A stretch of 64,000 nt of DNA from Vitis vinifera. Lineage: Eukaryota; Streptophyta; Magnoliopsida; Vitales; Vitaceae. Where the stretch lies: the NCBI RefSeq assembly GCF_030704535.1, contig NC_081816.1, forward strand, positions 9,722,001 through 9,786,000, read 5' to 3'. Positions 1-9,567 of the stretch are shown here, piece after piece. The notes beneath the pieces are model-generated. The model saw only the letters and a list, made by a program, of their open reading frames with translations, did no database searches and was not told where the DNA came from. Positions within the stretch are counted from its first letter, which is position 1. Each line of letters begins with the position of its first letter. The translations under genes were made by a program, and so were the position numbers.

Positions 1-58
1 TCGGGTTTGAGGTGTGAAATGACCGTCACGCCCTTGGAGTGGGTCTTGGGGCGTGACA
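1..58 (-). mobile_element. Terminal fragment of a long LTR, inverted
   Basis: Read on the minus strand, this segment starts TGTCACGCCCCAA at position 58. It matches the first 58 bases of the solo-LTR candidate at 13088 with 7 mismatches by eye. It is therefore one end of an LTR of the same family in the opposite orientation, cut off by the window edge. The TG start fits an LTR terminus. No target duplication can be tested because the other end is outside the window. Confidence 0.65.
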
Positions 59-1705
59 TGGTAGCTTAGCTTTAAAGGCGTATCAACAAAATTTATACCT
101 TAAATACTATTACTAAAGTAGCCAAGCTACTATAGCATAGTGGTTCTAGGATCGTTCACTGGGAAGGGTTTTCGCAAACACTAGTGATATTCAAATTAGG
201 AAAATAGGTGATTTTCTTATGGATGTTAGCTTTAAAAGAAGATGTAAATTTTTTAGAAAGATTTAAACTAATCTAAGCTAACATTAAAGACTAAAATGAA
301 AGGGTGTAAAAACAAGTTTCTCAAAGATAGGATAGCTATGCTCTGGCTCTTATGCAAATTGGAAATCTCAGGATAGGCTCCTCGCGTTGGGGTTGCAACT
401 ATGGTGATGCTTGCTTCCCGAACCGGTATGGATTTAGCAAATCAAGTTTTAATCCTTTAAAATGGCAAAACAGATGGTAGTGAATTTCATCAATGGTTAT
501 TCACCTTAGACTTCCTTTGAATGGCTCGTAAGAGATAACTAATGGTCTAAAGCCAAAAGCTTACCAAATATTGGCAACTCAAAGTTATTCCAGGTGATAA
601 ACTCACCTTTCAATGGTCATTGAAATTGGTTCTAACGGATTAATGCAAAACTTGGAATTGAAAACCTCACCTTCCAATAGCTCGTAGGAGATAACTAATG
701 GATAGAAATCCAAAAGCTTATCAAGTATTGGCCGTTGGAAGTTGTCCAAAGGAAATAAAAACCAAACTTTGCATTAATGAACCATTAATGAAAAACGACT
801 ACCTTACCTTCCAGGTGCGAGAAATTTCCATGGGATTGCATCCAAGCCATCACATAACATCCATACTTTGAGAAACTAAAAGTTTTAGCCAATCATCCTT
901 TGAGGAAAAGCCCTCAGAGGCTGTTTGGCTACTAAGAAAATAGAAATGGGGAAGAACAGGAGAAGAGAGAAAAACAGAGCTTTTTATATTTCTAAGTTAA
1001 TGTACAGAGGATCCATCCCCCAATCATCCAATCTCTTTTGGAGGTGTTGTACACCTCTATATATAGCGAAATTACAAGATAAAGCCTTATGTCAGCTGAA
1101 TACAAGGTTACAAAAGGAATTTACACGAGAAAATATCAAGCTACAAATATCTGGGAAGTCAGTGGTGCGTGCGTGGAGAAACAGAGGAAATTTGGCAAGG
1201 GAAAAGATGAAGGGTCCAAATTTCGCAAGGTGGTTCTTCATGGTGCGAAATGGCCAAATTTCGCACCATGAAGAAAATCTCCTTGCGAAATGGTGTTCCC
1301 ATGGCTTGATGCAGTTGTCTTCCGAATGTCATATCTTCCTCATTTCAGCTCCAAATCGTACACGGTTTGAAGCGTTGAATTCTTGACTTCCTGAGATTTG
1401 AAATGGTATATAACATGTAGAAAATAGACTTTGGTAAGTGCTCCAAAAGTGCGAAGGAAGATTGCAGCTGCTGTCCTCTGTTTTCTTCACTTTGCTTGTT
1501 TTTCCTCTTTGCTTCTCTCCTTTACTTGGCTTGTCTTAATGATCCAAAAAGCTGTCAAAACACTAAAACTAGCCACAAATATGATTAGAAGTCATTGCTA
1601 GGTCCTTAACATGCCAATTGGAATAAAGATGGAGAACTACTACACAAAAGTGCTTAAAACATAATGAATTAAAGGTGTAAAATAACACTTTTTGGGTAGT
1701 AATCA
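59..1705 (-). repeat. LTR-like repetitive block, probably inverted
   Basis: There is no convincing coding content; the 153-codon open frame at 925-1386 has no recognisable domain. Read on the minus strand the block starts TGATTACTACCC at 1705 and ends CTACCA at 59, so it has TG...CA limits like an LTR. The 5-bp flanks (TGACA on the left, CCCGG on the right) do not match, so it is not a clean solo insertion. It lies exactly between an LTR end on its left and a truncated pol on its right, which suggests nesting or recombination. It contains internally similar stretches near 520-600 and 660-740 and the hairpin at 1221-1290. The LTR assignment is inference. Confidence 0.35.
1221..1290. repeat. 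Interrupted perfect inverted repeat (hairpin)
   Basis: The outer arms TTTCGCAAGG (1221-1230) and CCTTGCGAAA (1281-1290) are perfect complements. The inner arms TTCATGGTGCGAAA (1237-1250) and TTTCGCACCATGAA (1259-1272) are also perfect. The loop is 8 bases. The short unpaired stretches between the arms would form an internal bulge. The same GCGAAA/TTTCGC words recur nearby. It lies inside the LTR-like block. Confidence 0.8.
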
Positions 1706-4625
1706 CCCGGACTGGTTGGCAAATGTTGTGGTGGTGCCCAAAAAGGAAGGCAAATGGCGAGTATGCGTCGACTACACCAACCTCAATAATGCATGCCCAA
1801 AAGACAGTTTTCCTTTACCGTGAATAGATCAAATTGTAGATTCCACTGCTAAGCAAGGGATGCTCTCTTTCTTGGATGCCTTCTCCGGATATCACCAAAT
1901 CCCCGTGTCCCCGGCTGACGAGGAAAAAACAGCATTCATAACGCCACACGACCTCTATTGCTACAGAGTCATGCCATTCGGACTCAAAAACGCCGGCGCC
2001 ACTTATCAGAGACTAATGACGAATATCTTCAAACCTCTGATAGGCCACACGGTAGAAGTATATATTGATGATATCGTGGTTAAGAGCAAAACCCGAGAGG
2101 AGCATGTCCTCCACTTGCAAGAAGTTTTTCACCTCTTAAGGAAGTATAGCATGAAGCTAAATCCTTCTAAATGCGTCTTTGGCGTAAGTGCTGGCAAATT
2201 TCTAGGATTTATGGTCAGCCAAAGAGGGATAGAAGTTAGCCCGGATCAAATCAAGGCGGTCATGGAAACACCTCCTCCCAGGAGCAAGAAGGAATTACAA
2301 AGCCTCACAGGCAAGCTCGTCGCGCTAGGGCGTTTTATAGCCCGCTTCACTAATGAACTTCAACCCTTCTTCTTGGTCATACGAAAAGCTGGAGCAAACG
2401 GATGGATGGACAGCTGCCAGAATGCTTTTGAAAAAATTAAACACTGCCTTACACAGCCGCCCATCCTGAGCAGCCCCATTCCTAAAGAAAAATTATATAT
2501 GTATCTGGTTGTATCAGAGTGGGCAATCAACGCTGTTCTGTTCCGATGCCCCTCACCCAAGGAACAGAAGCCTATCTACTACGTCAACAGAGCATTGGCG
2601 GACGTAGAAACCAGATATTCAAAAATGGAGCTAACAGCCTTGGCCCTTCGGAGCGCCGCCCAGAAGCTCCGCCCCTTTTCCCAAGCCCACCCGGTAGTCG
2701 TGCTAACTGACCAACCCCTCCGTAACATTCTGCACAAGCCAGACTTAACCGGCAGAATGCTTCAATGGGCTATCGAATTAAGCAAATTTAGAATCGAGTT
2801 CCAACCTAGATTGTCCATGAAAGGCCAAGTAATGGTTGACTTCGTGTTGAAATACTCCCGAAGGCCTAGCCAACGCCAGGAACATAGTGAAAAAGAGTGG
2901 TGGACTTTACGAGTTGATGGAGCCTCACGATCATCAGGGTCCGGAGTCGGGCTTCTGCTACAATCCCCAACAGGAGAACATCTGGAGCAAGCCATCGGGC
3001 TAGGATTCCCCGCCTCCAACAATGAAGCAGAATATGAAGCCATCCTATCCGGATTGGCCCTCGCCCTGGCTCTATCCGTCTCCAAGCTCCGTGTCTATAG
3101 TGATTCTCAACTCGTGGTCAGACACGTCCAGAAAGAATATGAAGCTAAAGATGAGTGCATGGCACAATACTTAGCTAAGGTGAGAGATACCTTATAACGA
3201 TTCACCAAGTGGACGATCGAAAAAATCAAACGAACTGAAAATGGACGCGCAGACGCCTTGGCAGGCATAGCTGCCTCCCTCCCCATCAAAGAAACCACAT
3301 TTTTGCCTATACATGTGCAAGCCAATTCTTCCGTCGCGGAAACCTCCACTTGCAACGCCATTGAGGCAAGCCAACCAGACAGCCAAGAATGGACAAACGA
3401 CATTATACAATACCTCCGGACAAGCACTTTGCCCGAAGATCGCAAGCAAGCACATAAGATCCGGGTGCAAGCCACCCGTTTCACTCTGATTGGGGGGCAC
3501 TTGTACAAGCGCTCTTTCACAGGTCCCTACCTTCGGTGCCTAAGTCATTCAAAGGCCTTGTATGTGTTAGCTGAAATGCACGAGGGAGTATGTGGCAATC
3601 ATTCTGGAGGACGGTCTCTAACGCATAGGGCCCATTCGCAAGGATATTATTGACCCACCATGAAGAAGGATGCGGCAGCCTATATCAAAAAATGTGATAA
3701 ATGTCAAAAGCATGCTCCCATTCCACATATGTCGTCGAAGACATTGAAACCAATCTCAGGCCCCTGGCCCTTCGCACAGTGGGGCATGGACATAGTAGGA
3801 CCCCTCCCAACCGCTCCCGCCCAGAAGAAATTCTTACTTGTTGCCACGGATTACTTCAGTAAATGGGTGGAAGTCGAAGCATACGCTAGCATCAAAGACA
3901 AGGATGTCACCAAGTTTGTATGGAAAAACATCATTTGTCGCTTTGGAATCCCCCAAACCATTATAGCCGACAATGGTCCACAGTTTGATAGCATCGCCTT
4001 CCGAAATTTTTGTTCGGAACTAAACATCCGGAATTCATACTCCACACCGCGTTATCCGCAAAGTAATGGGCAAGCAGAAGCCACAAACAAGACTCAAATC
4101 ACTGCCTTAAAGAAGAGGCTCGAACAAGCCAAAGGAAAATGGGTGGAGGAGCTACCCGGCGTCCTATGGGCTTATCGAACCACACCCGAATGTCCGACGG
4201 GAAACACACCCTTCGCCCTCGTATACGGTATGGACGCAATCATTCCTACCGAAATAGGGTTACCCACTATCCGGACTGAGGCAGGGAAACAGGATGATGC
4301 AAACACGAAGTTAGGAAGAAATTTGGACTGGGCAGACAAAGTAAGAGAAGCCGCATCCATCCGGATGCCAGACTATCAACAAAGGGCATCCGCTCACTAC
4401 AATCGCAAAGCAAAGCCCAGAAGCTTCAAAAATGGTACGTTGGTCCTTAGAAAAGTTTTTGAAAATACAGCTGAAACAGGAGCAGGAAAATTTCAAGCCA
4501 ACTAGGAAGGCCCCTATATAGTATCTAAGTCAAGTGAAAGTGGCGCTTATCATTTGCAAAAGCTAGACGGAACACCATTACTCAGACCATGGAATGTGTC
4601 GAATTTAAAGCAGTATTACCAATGA
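1706..4625 (+). pseudogene. Decayed Ty3/Gypsy pol (RT, dual RNase H, integrase)
   Basis: One reading frame runs from about 1707 to the TGA at 4623-4625, broken by in-frame stops at 1821 (TGA), 3195 (TAA), 3651 (TGA) and 4503 (TAG), with no frameshift. Reverse transcriptase lies at about 1710-2250, with the catalytic YIDD box at 2061-2072. A degenerate RNase H-like connection lies at about 2480-2850. A second RNase H lies at about 2905-3190, with its first Asp at 2916, an NNEAEYEA helix near 3020 and an SDSQLV box near 3102. Integrase follows: a zinc-binding H-H-CxxC region at about 3600-3710, then a core with Asp (GMDIVGP, 3784), Asp (ADNGPQF, 3969) and Glu (SNGQAEA, 4077). The N-terminal part of RT and everything upstream are absent. 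Confidence 0.9.
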
Positions 4626-4753
4626 AAGAAAAAGACATAATACAAATGTGAAAAATTTATGTTTTATTGATATCTGTAAAATGTACACAAAGGTCTCCGG
4701 ACCACAAGATACAGAAATAAGATAGCAGTAAAATATTACAAAAAGGAAAGCTC

Positions 4754-7165
4754 TCATTGAGCTTGCTTGCAGCGCTGCTTTTCCTCCTTGCCTGGGGGTA
4801 TTGAAGGGACGTCCCGCTTGATGCCATGTTTCTTCATACAGCAGCGATAGCCGAAAAAGAACATGTTGTCTACTTGCTTCTGATAGTCCGCTTCAAGTTC
4901 TTCCCTTTCCGCAGCAAACTCACTCTCCAGCTCTCTTTTTTGCGATGTTAAGCGCAGCTGCAAGTCTTCTCTCTGCTTTTTCTCGATAGATACCTCCGTC
5001 CGGAGTTGCCTCACCTCGCCCCTCAGAAGAGCCTTCTCATCCTCCGCCTCAGCAGACGGGCATCCAAAGTTTCCTCCCGGCTCTTTGCCTCAGCAAGCTC
5101 TGCCCGGAGAGCCTCATTATCCTCTCGAGCGATGGATAAACTGGCTTCGGCCTCCTCCAGTCTCAAACGCAGCTTATCTTCACTATCTCTGCGCTGAGAG
5201 GCGAAGGCCTTCATGTAATCAGCAGTCCGCAGCAGGTCAGAAAATAGATCATGTTGTTAGACCATGCCGCGAAGAACAAAGTTACAAACCACGCACAAAC
5301 ATATCAGAATGGCAAGAAAAATGAAGAAGTAAAACTATACCGATTCCACCACTTCGAACATTTTTGCTGAGGGCATGACAACGTCTGAGCCGGGTGGAAT
5401 CCGTTTCAGCTTCTCTTCCAACTCCGCGTAGCTGAAAGCGCAAGCTGCATCATCAACGAGATTCCTCCCTGATGAAGCATTGGAGAGTGACTCCTCCTCC
5501 GGGTCTGGGGCCCCAGCAGTCTCGGCCGGTTGAGTCGCTCTGGGTGAGCCCCCATCCGGGACCACCACCGGGGCGGGTGGGTTCTCTGCTGCCATCTTCG
5601 CCTCACTCTCCTCCGGATGATTATCCTAGGCGGACGAGCAGCTAACTTTAATGGTTTCCAAGAACCGATCCTGAACCCGCCCCAAGAGGCCAGACTTTAG
5701 GTCTCGCGCCGAACGCGACCTCCTTCTAGATGGCCCCTTCACCGGTACAAGGGCAAGGGGGCTTGGCCCACAAGAAGGCAAACCCTGGCTTTCTAACCCC
5801 ACTTCTTCCCTTGGGGGTGCCGAAAGAGGCGAGGCGGCCGCACAAGAAGCCTCGGCTGCATCCGCATCCAGATGGGGAGAACCGGGCTAATTTATTGAAG
5901 TCGCCTCCTCAGCCAGAAGAGTCAGGCGTTCAACCACTGACTGCGAAGGCCCCGAGTGGTTCAGACCCGCGAGATGCCCGGGACCACTTGAAACAGAAGA
6001 CAAAGGGGAAACCTCCGGCTCTCTTATTGTTACCTCATTCACATAAGTTGAAGGAGGAATTACCAACTCCTTCGGAGGAGTTGGAAGTTTTATTTCTTTC
6101 CCCTTATTATGAAGAACCAGCTTCCTCCTTTTTGCTGAAGCTTCACCTGGAAAGGAGGCTGCGCTGCGTTTTTTCCTAGGAGCCTTCCGCAAAGTTCCCT
6201 CTTTTTTCCTCCTCTCCTGATCGTCAAGGAGTGATCAGCGTTTCTGAGCGTCTGCCTTTTGCACCTCCTTGTAGAAAGGGAGGTCTTTCAGAATGTAATG
6301 CTCCCCAGGTACTACCTTCTTTGGCAATTTCCTGGGGAGAATGTTGATGACATACACTTGGGACTCCCGGACAACGGCTGACAGGTTTCGCGTAGTGAGC
6401 AGCGTCTCATAATGCCTCTCAGCAGCAGAAACCTCAAATAACTTGTTCAGCCAAATGAACGACGCTTTTTCTACCCACTTGACTACGCGACCCCTCTTGT
6501 CCGGACCTATATTATCAGCAAAACAAATATATTAGGCTAAGTGATAAACCTCACAACCAGCACAACAATATGAATGTCGGACAAGACCCCCAAGCTGACT
6601 TACCCGAAAGCTCCAGTGAATGGTTTGGGGAAAATGGCCTCTCCGGATGCCCTAGAAGACTAGCCCAGGCACCCCGGACCAACACATGTCCCTTCGCTCC
6701 TCCCTTCGTTGAGTCCGGCAGCTTAGTCACCAGTTGAAGGGAGGGCAAGTGGGCAGCCATGCTAAAGATATCATTTTTTCCCTTCTTAAGGGAGTAGACG
6801 AAAAGAACCTCCAGCAGCGAGAGGTCCAGGTTGAACAACATACTTAGGATGCTGCACCCCATCAGCACCCGGACCATATTCGGATGAATATACGCCGGAG
6901 GAATCTGGGTGAAGTGCAGAAACTCCTTGAACAGTGACGGCAGGGGAAATCGGAGCCCAGCGTTGAATTGCTCCTTGCTAAAATAAATAGCGTGGTCGTC
7001 ACCCTTCTCAATCGACACAGCCTCCCCATCAGTCAGTTCAATAGATACACCATTGGGGATGCAGAATCATTCGCGGAACTCCTTCACACTCAATTTTTCC
7101 ACAGACTTCTCAGCATGAGCAGCGCCGGACGGGCCAAAAGAGGTCGCTTCCTGGTTCGCAGACAT
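4754..7165 (-). pseudogene. Antisense gene of the Gypsy element, decayed (putative 'gypsy type transposon' domain)
   Basis: A gene on the strand opposite to pol. Exon 1 runs from the ATG at 7165 to 6604. A GT-AG intron covers 6603-6507 and keeps the frame. Exon 2 runs from 6506 to about 5341 and exon 3 from about 5220 to a stop at 4754. Exon 1 resembles the plant family Pfam calls 'putative gypsy type transposon' (Transposase_28): a FCIPNGV-like start, then LPSLFKEFLHFTQIPPAYIHPN and a CSILSMLF stretch. Exon 2 has a basic, Pro/Ser-rich middle. Exon 3 is a heptad-rich coiled coil. In-frame stops lie at 7067-7069, 6235-6237, 5887-5889 and 5626-5628, and a frameshift lies near 5040. No AG acceptor is obvious before exon 3. 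Length would have been roughly 700 codons. Similar antisense ORFs occur in other plant Tat elements; their role is unknown. Confidence 0.75.
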
Positions 7166-7653
7166 TTTTTAGCCTCGCGATGAAATGAAATCTGCATGGA
7201 GGAAGTACCAATAGTCAAAAACATAGCAAACCGGCCCCACAAACCCTAAACGACAGAAACTCTCAGAAAAACCTCACACCACTAGTATACCCATCCCAAA
7301 ACCCTTGACTCTACCCCAAAGAAAAACCCCTAACCCACATAAAACACAGGGGGCCAACAAAAACCCTCGAAACCACTGACAAACACCCAGTCGCAAAGAC
7401 ACTTGCCCAAACAAGCCAAAAACAAACCAACAAAACCAAAGCACAGCAACGAAAAGACAAGAGCAAATATACGTACCGAGTGTAAAAATGGAAGAAAATG
7501 GTTGCAAAGCGCAATGCAGTCACCGTCAAGACGAGAAAATCACCAGCAGAAAACCCTAGGGCTTCACTCGGACACAAATGAGCACAGAAGGTAGAAGAAG
7601 AAGCACCAATGGAAAAATGTAGTAGGAAAAACGCAAGCAGAAGGTATAGTATG

Positions 7654-7662
7654 CTATTTATA
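7654..7662 (-). promoter_or_regulatory. TATA box of the antisense gene
   Basis: The minus strand reads TATAAATAG at 7662-7654, a near-ideal plant TATA box. It lies about 490 bases upstream of the antisense ATG at 7165 and outside the LTR. This gives the antisense gene an internal promoter separate from the LTR promoter. The distance would leave a 5' leader of about 460 bases. Transcription start is inferred. Confidence 0.6.
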
Positions 7663-7880
7663 GGGCGACAACCCCTCGAAATACCAAACGCTCAGTTACG
7701 CCATCATTGAAACGACACGCTGCTTGGGAATACCCAGAGACGACGGCTCATCATAAATGCCCTCCTCTCTCTTCACCCCCGCTCGCCACGTGGCCCAATG
7801 AGCGCAAAAAGTAAACCGCGGTTTCAAAAAGACCAATTATTTTTAACCCGCCCATTTTGCTCGGGCAAAATAGGCAAGTT

Positions 7881-7893
7881 AAAAAGGGGGGCA
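7881..7893 (+). other. Polypurine tract
   Basis: The sequence AAAAAGGGGGGCA ends one base before the LTR start TGTAGGG. This is the expected place for the primer of plus-strand DNA synthesis in an LTR retrotransposon and fixes the left edge of the 3' LTR. Confidence 0.8.
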
Positions 7894-7910
7894 TTGTAGG
7901 GACCCCTCCC

Positions 7911-7980
7911 CACACGTGGCACACATCTCCTATTGACACATGGCACACATCTCCTATTGACACATGGCACACATTCTCAT
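7911..7980 (+). repeat. 24-bp tandem repeat inside the LTR
   Basis: The unit, roughly ACATGGCACACATCTCCTAT plus TGAC, is repeated about 2.8 times with few changes. The first copy carries ACGTGG in place of ACATGG. Such direct repeats in the U3 part of LTRs are often enhancer-like, which is inference here. Confidence 0.8.
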
Positions 7981-8393
7981 CCGGATTTCCCCAAGAATAC
8001 ACGTGGCGCGCTTCTCCTGTCCGGACTCCCTCAAGGAGAGGCACACGACACTCACAAACATAACATCTGGACGATTGCTACAGCGCATCCGGATGACCGA
8101 CATACACTATCCGGGTATGTTTGTCCGGATCATTGACTGAAGTAAGCAAGTCTTACACGTTATCACAACAGCTTGTCATGGCCCACGTTCCGCCACCTGC
8201 AGGGTGAAAGGACAAGAATGAAGTGACAGCAAGTCACTTCCTGCGATCACTTCCCACGATTTCTGACAGTCGCAGCAACTACCACGATCTCTGTCAGCCG
8301 CCCGTAGGGTGATGATGGCCTTGCCACCACCTAGTGTCATCATGACAACACAAAATATCTCCCTACCATTAAAGAGAAAAACAAAGTTTCTGA

Positions 8394-8406
8394 TACTATA
8401 TATATG
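8394..8406 (+). promoter_or_regulatory. LTR TATA box
   Basis: ACTATATATATGA lies about 500 bases into the LTR, followed after about 25 bases by a purine-rich start region. Position and sequence suit the U3/R boundary of the LTR promoter. Confidence 0.55.
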
Positions 8407-8593
8407 AACCTTCACACAAAGAGGAAGGTAAGCTTGTTATACCTGGTAAAAGGCCAACTGATTTATCTCTATCTCTCTAACCATGGCTGACAAAACCATC
8501 GGAGAGTGCGTCCGAACACCTCGTCCGGACGCCTTTTGCAGGTAGTACGATTGAATCAAGAATCTATATTGGTTGAGATCGTGTGTCCACCCA

Positions 8594-8679
8594 TTTGGCA
8601 ACTACGTGGATCACCAGGGACGCGAGGCCTCAACAACTTCCATCTAAAAATCATAACTATTCACACTAATCCTCAATCA
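8594..8679 (+). mobile_element. Element leader-like sequence after the LTR
   Basis: The bases after the LTR resemble the start of a Tat-type leader: a decayed TGGCGCC-type primer binding site, then GATCACCAGGGACGCGAGGC. Leader sequence belongs after a 5' LTR, not a 3' LTR, so this LTR may have joined two copies head to tail. The hAT-like element then interrupts it. Confidence 0.4.
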
Positions 8680-8687
8680 ACTGGGAG

Positions 8688-9559
8688 CGATGTTTTAAAA
8701 ACCGGACCGGACCGGCAGGTTCAACCGTCGATTGGTCACGTTTCCGGTCCGGTTCACTCTATTGAACCGCTTGGCTATTGGACCGGACACGAACCACCTG
8801 AACCGACGGTCAAACCGGTGACTCGGTCGAACCGGACGGTTCAAAACGAACCGAACAGTTCAAATTAGCCCCTCATTTTGCAAGAAGGCCCATTGAATTT
8901 AATTGATTTGTACCAAAGCCCATGCTGAGCCTTGTCTTATGACAAAGCCCACACACTCAACCCAACCACATTTTGGGCTGAGTCTTGAGCCCATTAATCA
9001 TGGTCATGCCTATGCCCTGAGGATGGCTTTTATAGGAGTCATTTGCATCCTTATTCCTCTCACTTTCCGATGTGGGATTGCTAACATTATCAATGAAAAA
9101 ATTATATAACAATCTCCACCAAAAGAGCTTGAACCTTGGACCTCCGGTACACTACCCTCCCTAAGAGACCACTCGGTTATACCCATTTTGTTATCTACCA
9201 TGCCAAACTAAATAATATATTTTAGATTTTAAAATTTTTTATAATATTAAATAAAAATAATATAATATTTTTAAAAATTATAAAATTAGTTTAAATTTTC
9301 AAATATGTTCACATTTAAATATTATACATATTTCATCTAATAAAATTTAAAATTTTAATTTGATAATATCAAAGATATAAAATTGATTTTTAATTTATTC
9401 ATATATATTTTAAATTTTTTATAATTATTTTTAATTTTAATAATATATAAATAAAAAATTGCATATTTATGACATCACCGGTTCAATAGCGGTTCGACCG
9501 GTGAACCGTGAACCGGTAACTTTTCTGGTTCGATGACCGGTCCAGTTCTGAAAACATTG
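8688..9559 (+). mobile_element. Non-autonomous hAT-like DNA transposon, 872 bp
   Basis: The element is flanked by a perfect 8-bp target duplication, ACTGGGAG (8680-8687 and 9560-9567), the hAT signature. The ends are imperfect inverted repeats about 23 bp long: CGATGTTTTAAAAACCGGAC on the left, and CAATGTTTTCAGAACTGGAC as the reverse complement of the right. Both ends are full of CCGGTTCAACCGG-type words (8700-8860 and 9475-9545), which can pair. The interior has no transposase; 9200-9470 is very AT-rich. It inserted into the leader-like sequence after the Gypsy LTR, so it is younger than that. Confidence 0.85.
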
Positions 9560-9567
9560 ACTGGGAG

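Larger units (their letters stand above)
1706..8593 (+). mobile_element. 5'-truncated Tat-type Ty3/Gypsy LTR retrotransposon
   Basis: In order: a pol reading frame (reverse transcriptase, RNase H-like, second RNase H, integrase), a gene on the opposite strand, a purine tract, and a 3' LTR. The 5' LTR, leader, gag and protease are missing; the sequence begins inside reverse transcriptase next to the LTR-like block. Two RNase H domains in tandem are a known mark of the plant Tat lineage, and extra genes between pol and the 3' LTR are common in that lineage. The copy is dead: pol has four in-frame stops and the antisense gene has four stops and a frameshift. Confidence 0.85.
7895..8593 (+). mobile_element. 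3' LTR of the Gypsy element
   Basis: The LTR starts TGTAGGGACCC next to the polypurine tract. It contains a short tandem repeat (7911-7980), repeated TCCGGA words, and a TATA-like promoter (8394-8406). The end is placed at the CCA at 8591-8593, because the next bases (TTTGGCAACTACGTGGA) look like a decayed primer binding site. If that reading is wrong, the LTR could extend to the CA at 8678-8679. No second LTR copy is in the window for comparison. Confidence 0.7.

Noticed and set aside
2360-3520. Several minus-strand open frames over the pol region
   Set aside because: They are shadows of the pol reading frame, lack known domains and do not join the antisense gene at 4754-7165.
7274-7577. 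Two minus-strand hydrophobic frames between the antisense ATG and the LTR
   Set aside because: They fall in the expected 5' leader of the antisense gene and have no recognisable domain; a uORF cannot be excluded.
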